DNA of 64,000 nt, from positions 186,001 to 250,000 of the forward strand of contig JAPNXP010000008.1 of assembly GCA_028753945.1 (NCBI GenBank), read 5' to 3'. This document shows, piece by piece, positions 14,365 through 25,648 of this stretch (position 1 is its first letter; every line of letters starts with the position of its first letter). The position numbers and the translations under genes were made by a program. The notes under the pieces were generated by a model that was not told the DNA's origin, made no database searches, and saw only the letters and a list, made by a program, of their open reading frames with translations. The stretch comes from Hexactinellida sp. DTS-2022. Taxonomy: Eukaryota > Porifera > Hexactinellida.

Positions 14365-15033
14365 ATGGACATAGAAGCACACGTCATAGAATTGGAATCT
14401 CTTCTTCCACAGGTCCAACACCCTATGACACGAGCGCTACTACAAGATGCCATCAATCGTAACAAAGTTGGAATCTCCAAAACAATAAAACCACAAGTTG
14501 CATCAACTCCCTCAATTATACCAACAATTCCAGTGAAAACTTATGGTTGGGATCAAACTGATAAACATGTGAAAATCTATATCTCGGATATCCCTGGTTT
14601 AGAAGGGGCAACTGACGATCAAATGGTGAGCGAATTCACTGACATTTCGGTGAATGTGAAAATCAAAGAGTTGAATAATCGCAATTACAACTTTTCCATT
14701 AGCGAGCTAGCTTACAAAATAAACCCTGAATCTTCAAAGGTTATATTGAAACGAGGCACAATCATAGTTACAATGATAAAAACTAAATCTGCAAAATGGG
14801 ACGAGCTGACAAATGTGGCACTCAAAACTGCTGAGAAAAAGAAGAAAAAGGACGAAGTGAAAGATACCACTAAAAAAGATGAAGACCCAAGTGCTAGTAT
14901 TATGAACATGATGCAAAAAATGTATGACGAGGGTGATGACGATATGAAACGTACAATTAGTAAGGCATGGTACGAATCAAAGACAGGGAAAACTCCAAGT
15001 ATGCCTTCAATGGGGGGTACACCTGAATTATGA
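14365..15033 (+). CDS. CACYBP: calcyclin-binding protein (SIP), copy 2
   Basis: 222 residues, intronless. N-terminal helices (EAHVIELESLLPQVQHPMTR), CS domain from YGWDQTDK, a lysine-rich linker (EKKKKKDEVKD), and an SGS domain that matches the family closely (DPSASIMNMMQKMYDEGDDD, then MKRTISKAWYESKTGK). It is well diverged from copy 1, so the pair is an old tandem duplication. Copy 2 looks like the conserved one. The upstream region is a family-D transposon. Confidence 0.93.
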   Translation: MDIEAHVIELESLLPQVQHPMTRALLQDAINRNKVGISKTIKPQVASTPSIIPTIPVKTYGWDQTDKHVKIYISDIPGLEGATDDQMVSEFTDISVNVKIKELNNRNYNFSISELAYKINPESSKVILKRGTIIVTMIKTKSAKWDELTNVALKTAEKKKKKDEVKDTTKKDEDPSASIMNMMQKMYDEGDDDMKRTISKAWYESKTGKTPSMPSMGGTPEL

Positions 15034-15050
15034 ATAGAGGAAAATAACAT

Positions 15051-15399
15051 AGTTACTTAGATACTGAATTGTTATTTTAGGTTAGAAAATTTGAAGTTCG
15101 ATTGATAACTAACTAGTTTGTTTGTCTAGATTTCTTAGTTTCAATAACAAACTGTAAGTTCTTATAAATCAAAAGAATTATTATGTACATGTTCCGTTAC
15201 TATCCTGTAAAACGAATTCGGTATAAAAGGAATTTGTTTGAATGAATAGGATAATGTATAATTTTAAATTTTAAAGTGTTTTATTCTTTTATCTAAGATC
15301 AATTTGACAACCCCAAATACAGGTACTTTTGTTTCTCCTAAATTTATTTTACTTTTCACTTGTAATATTCAGTCGACTCTACTTTCTTAAAGAAATAGC
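15051..15399. other. CACYBP-2 to PPIL2 spacer, first part
   Basis: AT-rich; no gene or repeat recognised. Confidence 0.4.
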
Positions 15400-15545
15400 T
15401 TATATGTAGACCGTCTATTTTTAGACCAGGTTTTCTTTACATATACATTAGTATTACCTTTAGACGGCATGGCTTTTGGTCTACAGAATTTATAGACGGT
15501 CTACAAAGTTTGGCTTATTTGTATGGGATTTTATAGATCTCTTTA
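15400..15545. repeat. TAGACCGTCTA repeat family
   Basis: GTAGACCGTCTATTTTTAGA and GGTCTACAGAATTTATAGAC, the same words as at 5041-5118. Confidence 0.5.
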
Positions 15546-15678
15546 TTTTATTTTATTATTTTAACTCTGAAATTTTGTTAATTTTTCTATACAACGGTCA
15601 TAATTTACATTTGATATTATTTTGAGCAATAATTTCCTATACAATTGACACACCACTAATATTCACTGCATATTTAGC

Positions 15679-17405
15679 ATGGGTAAGAAACAGCATCAAA
15701 AGGACAAAATGTATCTCACCACTAAAGAGTGGAGTACACTCTATGGTGGTAAAAAAGCCGCACAAAGTGAATCTAGTAAATCAGGAATATTTCGTCGTCT
15801 TCCTTATAATTACTGCGGTTTATCACTTCAACCTGCCGAACATCCTTATTGTACCGTAGATGGTATACTCTATGATTTATCACAGATTGTGCCATTTTTG
15901 AAGAAATTCAAGCAATGCCCTATAACTGGACATGCACTCAATGCAAAATCATTAATAAAAGTCAATTTTCATAAGAATGCTGCCGGGAAAATACACTGCC
16001 CTATGACGTATAAAGAATTTACAGAATACTCTCATGTTATTCTGATTAAAATAACAGGTAAGCGAATTGGTATTACTGTAAATTTTATCTACTCGTATAA
16101 TGCACAGGTTTTTCACAAAATTATTTAGTAAATACTACATAATAATACGGATATATTGTAGGCAATGTTTATTCTAATGATGCAATACAAGAACTGAACA
16201 TCAAACCCAAAAATTTTCTCGATCTCGTTACAGATGAACCATTCACTAAATCAGATTTAATCACACTACAAGATCCAAAAAGCCTTGATAAATTCAATAT
16301 AACTAATTTTTACTACATCAAACATGATTTATCTTGGGAAAAAGAAGATGATCCATCAAACCCAATGAGACATATACGTCATTTAACATATGAAGGTAAG
16401 TCAGCCCTGGAAGATTATTATAAAGAAGAAAAGAAGGAAAAAGTAAAAACCACGAAAATTGAAACTTCCACCAAACAAACCGTTGAAACTCCATCAGATA
16501 GATATACAGCACATTATTCAACTGGTCAGGCTTCGATTTCTTTCACTTCCACTGCTACACCACGCGAAACTCATATAACACCTGCGCTTTTAGATAAAGA
16601 CCTTGTACGTTATAGTATGGTGAATAAAAAAGGATATGTAAGGGTCCTTACAAATCACGGTAACATTAATTTAGAACTACATTGTGATTTCGTACCAAAA
16701 ACTTGCGAAAATTTCATGAAACTTTGTCAAAAAGGTTATTACGATGAGACGATTTTTCACCGTTCAATTCGTAATTTTGTGTTACAAGGTGGCGACCCAA
16801 AAGGTGATGGTAGTGGAGGTCAATCTTTCTGGGGCAAAGAATTTAAAGATGAATTTAAACCCAATTTACAACACTCTGATCGTGGTATTCTAAGCATGGC
16901 TAATAAGGGTCCTAATACGAATAAATCTCAGTTCTTTATAACCTATCGTTTGTGTATGCATTTGAATAATACGCATACTGTATTTGGTAAGGTTGTAGGT
17001 GGTTTTGAAGTGCTTGATAAAATTGAGAAAATAAGGACGGATAAGAATGACAAACCAGTTTCGGAAATAAAGATTCTTACAACCATGGTATTTGTTGATC
17101 CCTTTCAAGAGGTTGATGATAGAATAGCTCAGGAAGATGCCAAGTTAAATGAACAGAAAGAACAAGCTGCCAAACCAGACATTGATAAGAGACTTTTACC
17201 CCCGAAATCTAAAGATATTATTTCACAAACAACAACAACAACAACAACAAAAACTGTTGGAAAGTATTTAGATGTGAAATCTGAAATCAGGAGTATAGAG
17301 AGTATGAAAACTAAGAGAAAAGTTGAATCTGTGATTGAAGGCGATGAAGTGAAGAAAAAATCAAAAACTACCAAAACAGGTTTTGGTGATTTCAACTCTT
17401 GGTAA
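15679..17405 (+). CDS. PPIL2: PPIL2, U-box cyclophilin of the spliceosome
   Basis: Two exons, 15679-16057 and 16162-17405, giving 540 residues (human about 520). An N-terminal U-box region (about 35-110, with CPITGHALNAKSLIKVNF and HCPMTYKEF) is the E3 ligase part. A cyclophilin domain spans about 281-440 with FHRSIRNFVLQGGDP and SQFFIT. The tryptophan typical of cyclosporin-binding cyclophilins is absent (RLCMHLNNTHTVFG), as in this family. The tail is Lys/Thr-rich with a TTTTTTK run from an ACA microsatellite. PPIL2 is a nuclear, spliceosome-associated ubiquitin ligase. The start fits the family MGKKQHQKDK opening. Confidence 0.95.
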
Positions 17406-17557
17406 ATATATTGAATTAATTTCTGAACCATAAGATTGAATGACATTATATATTTACTTATTTCCTTCATATTACTGTTCCTTTGCTCTTACTCAATGTT
17501 TGATACCAACCAATTAACTTCATGTATTATTTGATTGAGAACATTTAGTATTTTGAA

Positions 17558-18797
17558 ATGGGTAAAGGCAAGAAGAGAGTTCTAAAAGATTCCAAATCAA
17601 AACGCAATAAGGACACAGAAAAACAAATTATTTCGTTGAAAAATGAGTTGAAAAGCTTAGAATTTCATAACCCAGGTCCTCATTTCCAAGCTTTCTACCA
17701 AACCATCCCTCCTAGGTCAAGGGGCAAAGTATCTGGACCTCCACAACCAACTCATCAAAGCGAACAGTTTTTAGGTAAACTCTAACTTATTATAAGCCCC
17801 ATTCATAACATACTACAGTGAACTCCGTTATATCGGGTATTCGATATATGCGGATAATAATTCATGAGTTTACTTATCCACCGAACATCGGTATCACCGA
17901 TCATCGGCGTTTGATTAAAAAACCTCGCTACTTTCTACCGATTGTTTTTTTATGTTTTTAAAAAATACCATCGGTAGAAACTAGCCAGGTTATTTAATAC
18001 AAACACCGATGTTCGGTGGATAAGTAAACTCATAATTCATGCATTTAGTGCTCTGGGGGAAAATTTTATTTCGTCATAAGCAGGAGTTCACTGTATACAT
18101 AATGTCTAGGGGTAAATTATGAATCTAATCATTTTCCATTTGAATTTGTCGAGACCATTTGTGGTCTATAAGGCACCATTTGAAAAATCGTGAATTTGTT
18201 ATCCATGGTCCATACTCTAATGTACACGGTTAATCAGAAATTCCGGTTAATACGAAAACTATTTCAGTCCCTTTCAAAGCCTTTTCAATACAAATGACAC
18301 CAGTTAAGGCGAATGTATTCTTACGATCCCCTGGTGTTCGTAGCGGTTTACTATAGTAGATGTCGGATATAAGCTCACCGGTTTAAGAACATATCGGATA
18401 TAAGAACACTGTTGGAAAAACGGTTGCTATATACCCTATATAATTTATGTCGGTTATAAGCACATCAAGTGCAGTTCCCGACGATGTACTTATAACCGGC
18501 ATCCACTGTATTTGTTTTATAGCTGTGTACGACTATGACGGTTTGTTAAGCGGTTCTAAACAAGATCTCTGTGATTGTATGTCACACGAATGTCCGGGCT
18601 GCCATTTCCCATGTATGAAATGTGGATCATCCAAATGTGGAGTTGAGTGTCGTAGTAATCGGAAATGGCAGTATTTCAATAAGAAGGAGGTTGATGGAAA
18701 CTGTGATTCTTATATCACTCCAGCAGAAACACAACGTTCTGTATTAATCCCGCTTGATAATACTAACGATTATTTATATGAGGACGATACATTTTGA
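17558..18797 (+). CDS. ARL14EP: ARL14EP-like protein (ARF7EP_C domain)
   Basis: Two exons, 17558-17774 and 18523-18797, giving 163 residues. The N-terminal half is basic and helical (MGKGKKRVLKDSKSKRNKD). The C-terminal half carries the cysteine cluster of the ARF7EP_C domain: YDYDGLLSGSKQDLCDC, then CPGCHFPCMKCGSSKCGVEC, then RSNRKWQY. In vertebrates ARL14EP links ARL14 to myosin on MHC-II vesicles; in a basal animal the function is unknown. The intron is almost filled by elements: family B with a nested Mutator-like hairpin, a family A piece, and a family D element that ends 14 bp before exon 2. Confidence 0.88.
17816..18093. mobile_element. family B MITE split by a Mutator-like hairpin
   Basis: CAGTGAACTCCGTTATATCG to GCAGGAGTTCACTG, TA-flanked. 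The interior is interrupted at 17866-18031. Confidence 0.8.
17866..18031. mobile_element. Mutator-like hairpin MITE with 9-bp duplication
   Basis: 166 bp, near-perfect palindrome with ends GAGTTTACTTATCCACCG. Flanked by ATAATTCAT at 17857-17865 and 18032-18040, an exact 9-bp duplication. Confidence 0.88.
18213..18350. mobile_element. family A MITE, decayed
   Basis: TTCCGGTTAATACGAA and CCCCTGGTGTTCGTA words with eroded ends. Confidence 0.6.
18356..18508. mobile_element. family D MITE at the ARL14EP acceptor
   Basis: AGTAGATGTCGGATATAAG to CCGGCATCCACTG. It ends 14 bp before exon 2. Confidence 0.8.
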
Positions 18798-18813
18798 TAA
18801 ATCTGTTAAACGT

Positions 18814-18915
18814 ACAGTCGACTCCACTTAATAGAGCCACCGGTTAATTGATTTATCCCCTTAATCGGGTCAAAGTAACCTGGTCCCGAGGTGACTCTAT
18901 TAAGCGCAGTCAACT
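18814..18915. mobile_element. family C MITE
   Basis: CAGTCGACTCCACTTAATAG to AAGCGCAGTCAACTG, TA-flanked; short internal form. Confidence 0.8.
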
Positions 18916-19078
18916 GTATCTGTTAGTATATATTTTTTATTCTAAGTTTGTTTATCATTTTGCTCTGGTTCTCTTTACAAAACAACAAAACAGGTAAACA
19001 AAGGTTATTCTTGATTTATTATTGACTTTTATTGTTTAATAACGATTGAATTCAGTTACTTTTACAGCAATATTAGAA

Positions 19079-20751
19079 ATGGCAAGTGAAAAAACAAGCA
19101 TTCTCACCTCAGAGATCGAATCAGATATTTCAACCCTTTCCATAATGGGCAACGGATACCTAGTAACATACAATATCCACATAGCTTGTAAACTTAATAT
19201 CGCTAACATTATAGGTGAGGCAGGCCAGCCTTTGAATTTGAATGAAATTGCAGAGAAAATTGGTGGGCCAGTCAACCTAGAATATTTGAAGAGGTAAGTT
19301 TTATTTGGAATTCAATTTTAATCGGAATATCCCAGGTTTTAGATGTGCACGTAAATTTTGGTATTTTTATGTAGGCATCCGAATTTAGTAATACCCCTTT
19401 AAAATTCCATCAATTTAGACTTTCAAATTCAATCGTGCTCAGTTCTAACTTGAATTACAATTATTTTTCTTTTACTGATGATCATTATTATAAACAAAGG
19501 ACATAAATCAGTAGAATATAAATTGGAAACATTGTACACCTATAATTATCTTATATAATGTGTAGGATAATTCGTTTTCTTTGTGCATTCGGGGTATTCA
19601 AAGAGTCTCTAATTGAAAATGAAGGAAAGTACAGCTTAACCAGATTATCCAACTTGCTCCGGGATGATATAAAAGGACAAATTTCACTGAAAAATATTTG
19701 TGAAATGTCATTTGACCCTGTCTTCCTGAAATCCTGGGCTTTTGTAGAAAAATGTGTCCGTTCTGAAAAGCTCTTAGTCCCTTACTTTGAAGATCTTAAT
19801 AACTCTCATAAGTCACATGATCAAAACCATGAACATCCAACTGAACATGAACATGAACATGAACACGATTTTGACGAGGCTAATTTTGAAACCCTAACCT
19901 TAATTAAGTACTATTCACATGGATTTGATGAATTACAAGCAAAGAAAGCTCACATATTGGACCTAGGTAAGTGTGTATCTAAATGATACTTCATAATTTA
20001 ATAACAATAAATACGGTAAACTCTCGTTATAACGAAGTGTTTGGGACCTTTAATTTCCTTCGTTATATTCGGATAAATCGGCTAATAATTAATGCATTTA
20101 GTGCTCTGGGGGAAATATCCATTTCGTTATAAGCGGTTATTTCGTTATATCCAACTTGGTTATAACTTATAACGGGAGTTTTCTGTATTTTGAAGTGTAA
20201 ATTCCAAATATATCATCCATGGTTTTCATACACTATTTTTGATTAATATTTTTGATTAAGGTGGACACAAGGGAACATCACTCGCAGTAATAAAGGAGAG
20301 TTTTCCTGGCTTAGAATGTACTTCTCTTGATTTACCTAAAAAAACAGATTCTGTCAAAGACAAGCCTGAAGGTGTGGATTTAATTGCCGGGGATTATTTC
20401 AAACCTGAAACGGTGCCAAAAACTGATGTTATTCTCATGAAACACATTGTACATATGTATCCTGATATGATTGAGTGTTTAAAATTACTCAAAACTTGTC
20501 ACCAAGTGTTACCCGAATCTGGTAGAATAATATTATGTGAGTGTATCCTAGCAAATGTTGGTGAAATCGATGTGAATAGCATTTATTGTAAGGAGGCTTT
20601 TATGACTGATGTGGGCATGTTATTGATGGGTGTTGCTGCTAGGACTATGGATGAGTTTTTAGTGTTGTTTAACTCTGCAGGATTTAAACTGGTTGAGTTT
20701 ATAAAAACTACCAACGTAATGACACAAATTCTTATTTTAGAAAAGATTTAG
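19079..20751 (+). CDS. ASMT: acetylserotonin O-methyltransferase-like SAM methyltransferase
   Basis: Three exons, 19079-19293, 19566-19966 and 20261-20751, giving 368 residues, the usual length for plant-type/ASMT O-methyltransferases. An N-terminal winged-helix dimerisation region is followed by the SAM-binding loop HILDLGGHKGTSLAVIKESF and the region ILMKHIVHMYPD, which aligns with the catalytic-His segment of the family; the C-terminus (TMDEFLVLFNSAGFKLVEFI) is also typical. The fold and class are clear. The substrate is not, because melatonin synthesis cannot be inferred from sequence alone. Odd feature: a His/Glu-rich tract (HEHPTEHEHEHEHDFDE, about residues 155-175) made by a GAACAT repeat. 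Intron 2 carries a family-B element. Confidence 0.85.
20014..20185. mobile_element. family B MITE in ASMT-like intron 2
   Basis: CGGTAAACTCTCGTTATAAC to AACGGGAGTTTTCTG, TA-flanked. Confidence 0.75.
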
Positions 20752-20989
20752 TGAAACTTTAGCTTTTATTTATTCTTCAATCATTTCTCTTATTTTTTTC
20801 ACTTTTTCCAACTCTTTTTCTAACTTTTGTAACTTATTTCTCTTTTCGTTCTTATCTTACTTTATTTATTTATTATAGTGGTTGATTGATAGAGTATAAT
20901 GAACCATACATTTCTTAGAACTTTACTCTTTAGTTTAAATCAAAAATTTAGATTCCCTATTTACTAATTTCTTAGCTTTTTGAAAAGAA

Positions 20990-23900
20990 ATGAACAAATC
21001 AATTGCTCAAGACCAGATTAGCTCCAATTCTCCTACTAACAGTTATGATCCTGAAGATCTAGATAACGATGAATGGGTAGCGATTAGAGATAACTTTCCA
21101 AGCTTATCACTGGCTCAAATTAAAAATTCTTCTTCTGAACAAACCGAAAAAATTCACCTTACTCAGAACACTTATAAATTCGAAGTTGAATCAAAATCGG
21201 ATCCAAATTTATACATTTTGTACTGTCGAAAAGTTGAATTGAAAGAAATTAAAAAACTTAAATTACAACCACGATTCAAGAATGGTTCACAACAAGATCG
21301 CGAATTTTCACAAGAATTTGAATTTATAGACGTACATAGCGAAGAACTATCAATCGAAAGGATGAAAAATGCGCACAAAATATTACAAGAATTATATGGC
21401 AGCGTTACTTTAGAAATTGAAGATGAGCTAAAAACATTTCCATATTTCCCAAATCTATCCTTACCATCCTATGGTCTATGGACTTACATTTCTGGTTCTC
21501 ATTGGGAACCGAGTGTAAACTGTAGACTGTTAGAAGAATATTATACTTGTTTGTTTGCCTTCTGCCCTTTGGATATGTTTATGGAAATTATATTTACTTC
21601 AAAACAGGAATCTAATCAGAGTGAATGCGTAGAGGATAATCGATTGGAGAAATATGAAGAATGTTTTAGTGAGTTAAACAGGTAGTGTTATTAATAAGTT
21701 TATTTGCGTTATATATTTCAATTATGTACATACGAATAATCTCATTTACAGTGCAACCTCGATTATCCAAACTCGTTTGGACCAGTAATCGATGTTGCAC
21801 TGTATTTTGAAACTTGTTTGTTTGTTTGTTTGTCTGTCTGTCTGTTTGTTTGTTTGTTTGTTTGTTTATTTATTTGTTGTTTGTTTGTTGTTTGTTTGTT
21901 GTTTGTTCGTTTGTTGTTAAATTTCTCCATAATAATACACCTATCTATATTTAATAGGAATACTTATCAATCGAATATTAAGAAATATCGCTACACCCTT
22001 GAAACATTGGAACAAAATAAATCTTCCTTAGACATACGTACCATAGAAGAACTACTAGAGTACTACTGTGAATTAGATGATGTATTCTATTTCCTTGAGC
22101 GTTCGCTTTCTGATATGTTTTTGTATGAATCTCAACCCTTTACAGATGGCTACCAAATCAGTATCGGAGAGAGAGATAGGTTTAGAAATGAACTTTCTGA
22201 TCCGAGTATAGCTGATGAGCTGAGTGATGAAGATTTTATTGAAATGTGTGAAAAGGAAAGATCTGAAGAAGAGGAGGTGTGTTGCATTACAATTGTAGTT
22301 TTATGTTTCCAAGAATATTATAGATTAATTTGCCATAATTCGTTTTTTGACATTTCTGGATTATATACAGTAGAACTTCGTTAGTATTAGGAACCGTCAA
22401 AAAAATGAGTTCGTCTTATCTGGAATTAGTATTAACCAATATCATTTGTATTGGAAAAGCTTTGAAGGGTACTGAAATAGTGTTGGTATTAACCGGAATT
22501 TCGTATTTACCGTGTTCGTACTAACGAGGTTCTACTGTAGTTTATTCCGAGTATCCACATAACATAATGTTATATTTTCAAATTAGTCAATTTTTTATGG
22601 TTCTCACCTATTAGTTCCAGTATAATATAAGTGCCACGATTTATGTTTTGGTAATTTTATAATTGATGCTACAAATATTTTTTTAGTTATTATGCTAGGT
22701 TTTAAAGTCTAGTGCCCGTATCCATGAGCTAACTATCTACCACTTACAAGAGTTAGCTCAGCTAATAGAATCTCAATTGGAGCAAGGTAGAATGGACAAG
22801 GAAGTGTGTCCGAATTTATGGGACACAAGAACTGAAATGAGATTACAGAAATTGGAAGCTAAACTCAACAATTTTCTTATCAACCTCCTATCTGTACAAA
22901 TTGAATGTTTACAGGTTTGTTAATACAGCAAGCTCCCGTTATATCGAAGTCGGATATAACGAAATGACTGCTTATAACGAAATGGAGGTTTTCCCCCAGA
23001 GCACTAAATGCATTAATTATTATCCGCTTATAACGAATATCCGGATATAACGAAGGAATTTACGGTCCCTAGCACTTCGTTATAACGAGAATTTACTGTA
23101 TATTTACAGTCAACTCCTGTTATAACGAAGTGCTTGGGACCTGTAAATTCCTTCGTTATATCCGGATATTCGTTATAAGCGGATAATTCGTTATATCCAA
23201 CTTGGATATAACGGGATTTCACTGTATCATGATTTTTGTGCTTCAATTTTCTATCCCTAAAAGGGTGATTTATATGACAATTTTCTAGGATGCAAAAGAG
23301 CGAAATATATTGAGTATTGTATCCATGGAAGAAACAGATAATTTTTCGGAACGTTTGAAAAAGAAAGAGTCTACTGTGTTCACAGTTGAATCTCAATTGG
23401 TTGATATTAAGCTGAGACTAATCGAGGAACAAGAGAGTATGTATAAACACAGAATGACTCTATTTGAAAATGACAAGGAATCACAGGAATTGATTAGGAA
23501 AAAAATGGACAAGTTGGGAAGGAAAAAAGCTAGGCTAAGAACTAAGCAAAGATTAGTAAAAAATGCACAAACTGAAGCAGGTGAGTACAGTAGATACCGG
23601 ATATAAGAACACCGGATATAAGAACACCGGTTATAAGAACACCGGTTATGAGAACATACCCGATATAAGGACATTATATTGGAAAACGGTTGACATATAC
23701 CCTGTATAATTTATGTCGGTCATAAGAACATGTTGGTTATAAGAACATACCGGATATAAGGACATGATATTGGAAAACTGTTTTCATATACCCTATATAA
23801 TTTGTCGGTTATAAGAACACTATATGCAGTTCCCGACGATGTTCTTATATCCGGCATCCACTGTACCAAATTACCAATACAGTGGATGCCAGTTATAAGC

Positions 23901-25088
23901 ACATCGTCGGGAACTGCTTAATGTCTTATAACCGACATAAATTATATAGGGTATATGGCAACCGTTTTCCAACATAGTGTTCTTATATCCGATATGTTCT
24001 TATAACCGGTGTGCTTATATCCGACATCTACTGACTATAATTTAAGGTAAAGAAGTCTCCTCAGCTGCAACAAAATTACAAACTGTACTGGAGGACAGCT
24101 TTTATTCGGAATTAGTTATTCAGAAGAGAAAAGACGCAAATAGTAAGGTAGCTGCTAACAAGTTTGATAGGATTAAAAAAGAAAGAGGAAAAACAATAGA
24201 GCGGATTAAACAGAAGATTTCTGATAATCCCAAAGAAGAGAGAAAATTGCCTCCAAGGTAATTCCAAAAATCTAAAATTTGAAAAATTTGCAATACTAAA
24301 TGCATTTCTATGTAGGCATACAATTGATATATCGACTATAATTCTTTCCCCGATATATAAGTATATGATCTAAATTTCTATATTGGTATTGAATAATTTC
24401 TCCTTTTAGTTACTTACCACCATCACAACGTACTGGTACAATCCTTGATACTAAAAACAAAAAAACGAAACAACAGCAACAACAACAACAACCTCAAACA
24501 ACACAACCAATGTCCCGGCTTCGCAAACTGAATATAACTCCTTCCATGGCACATCACTATCCGAGTATTGACTCCAGTCTTTCAATTTCAGTCTCAGCAT
24601 CCAATTCTGAGCAAAAACCAATTGTTAAGAAGTTACAAACCCGTGCGATTCGGGGCAATATAAACAATAATATGCAAAGAAATAGAAGTAAACAAAAACA
24701 AGATATTAATACCACTTCTAGACCAACTAAGAAAGCTACAATTCCGCAATATAACATACCAGACCCACCACCAAATATACCGAAAGAGTTTGATAAAACA
24801 AACGAAACTTCACAGAATCTTACAGATATAATTAACGCGCGAAAAAATCTTCCAAAAGACTTGGAATCAACTCTAATTCCAACGAATCCACATGATTCAA
24901 TGATGAAAATAATCAGAAGTGGAGTAAAACTACGACCTTCTTCAAGACTCAATAATTCAACTAAAATGAACTCAAATGCTTCGCTAAGCGATGGAGCGCA
25001 TGCATCTTTATTGAAAGCCGTCGCTTCGATAAGTTTGTCTACGCAAGATTCAGATTCTGATACACCACCAGAAGATTCTAATTGGTAA
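20990..25088 (+). CDS. JMY: JMY/WHAMM-family actin nucleation factor
   Basis: Six exons, 20990-21681, 21958-22276, 22699-22914, 23289-23580, 24047-24257 and 24410-25088, giving 802 residues. The N-terminal region has DEWVAIRDNF as in JMY/WHAMM and LPSYGLWTYISG. A long coiled-coil middle follows (about 230-600). The C-terminus has a WH2-like element LTDIINARKNLPKD, a WH2 motif MKIIRSGVKLRP, and a connector plus acidic end (LLKAVASISL, then DSDTPPEDSNW) with the penultimate/terminal Trp that contacts Arp2/3. The family nucleates branched actin on membranes. The proline-rich stretch before WH2 is very short (PDPPPNIP). It probably represents the single ancestor-like gene of JMY and WHAMM. A polyQ run comes from a CAA repeat. 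Introns are full of transposons. Confidence 0.9.
21749..21802. mobile_element. 54-bp mini element, family P
   Basis: CAGTGCAACCTCGATTATCC to GATGTTGCACTG, TA-flanked, with almost nothing between the termini. Its end has the same layout as the other CAGT families. Confidence 0.75.
21808..21916. repeat. TTTG/TCTG microsatellite
   Basis: Runs of GTTT with GTCT variants in JMY intron 1. Confidence 0.9.
22368..22537. mobile_element. family A MITE, JMY intron 2
   Basis: CAGTAGAACTTCGTTAGTAT to CTAACGAGGTTCTACTG, TA on both sides; full length. Confidence 0.85.
22926..23098. mobile_element. family B MITE, JMY intron 3
   Basis: CAGCAAGCTCCCGTTATATC to AACGAGAATTTACTG. Reverse orientation relative to its neighbour. 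Confidence 0.85.
23107..23224. mobile_element. family B MITE, second copy in JMY intron 3
   Basis: CAGTCAACTCCTGTTATAAC to AACGGGATTTCACTG; internally deleted, 8 bp from the previous copy. Confidence 0.85.
23588..23863. mobile_element. family D MITE(s), left part of JMY intron 4
   Basis: Starts CAGTAGATACCGGATATAAG only 7 bp after the donor and ends CCGGCATCCACTG. The tandem AAGAACACCGGTTATAAG words suggest two fused copies. Confidence 0.8.
23880..24033. mobile_element. family D MITE, right part of JMY intron 4
   Basis: CAGTGGATGCCAGTTATAAG to CCGACATCTACTG. It ends 13 bp before exon 5. With 23588-23863 it makes up nearly the whole intron. Confidence 0.8.
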
Positions 25089-25648
25089 CTTTATTTTCCT
25101 GATAGAAAGGTAACACGTCTTCAATTCTATTTATTGCTACTTTTTCTGTGTATATACTATGGTCAATAGCTTTTGAAATGTTCCTTGATAACATTAATTC
25201 ATTTATATTTGAGAAAAGTCACCAGCTACCATCGTGGCAATTATTATTTTCTTACTACTTTTTCCGATCATTTTCTGTTTTAGCCAAGATAATCTGCATA
25301 CTAAATACGAATTGTATATTAAGAGAACCCATCTATTTTTGAAGGGATTCATATTTATGTTGCCCACACCAAATAATTTGATGAGTACGCGAACACACTA
25401 AATAATAATGGTGTTCTCTAATACACTACAACATTTGTTCTAATCTCGACATATAATTTAGAGTAGATGTCACCATTTGACTCAAAAGTACGTTTAAAGG
25501 CGTATACAGGTGAGCAAAATTTTACTTTAATGCAGGCTTTGTTTGCTCTGCTATACACTTTTAAACTGTTTTTACAAACAAATAGAATGGTTTGTATAAA
25601 AAAAGTTAAATAAACATTCAATATTTATTATTAAACAAAAGTTTAAAT
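25089..25648. other. JMY to RHBDD1 convergent spacer
   Basis: AT-rich convergent 3' ends. The short open frames here show no family resemblance. Confidence 0.5.

Noticed and set aside
23028..23396. Minus-strand frames in JMY introns 3 and 4
   Set aside because: Translations of family B and D palindromes, the same peptides ([17 protein letters not shown]) as in other copies of those elements.
25148..25342. Short frame after JMY
   Set aside because: Hydrophobic and Phe/Tyr-rich translation of AT-rich DNA with no matching features.
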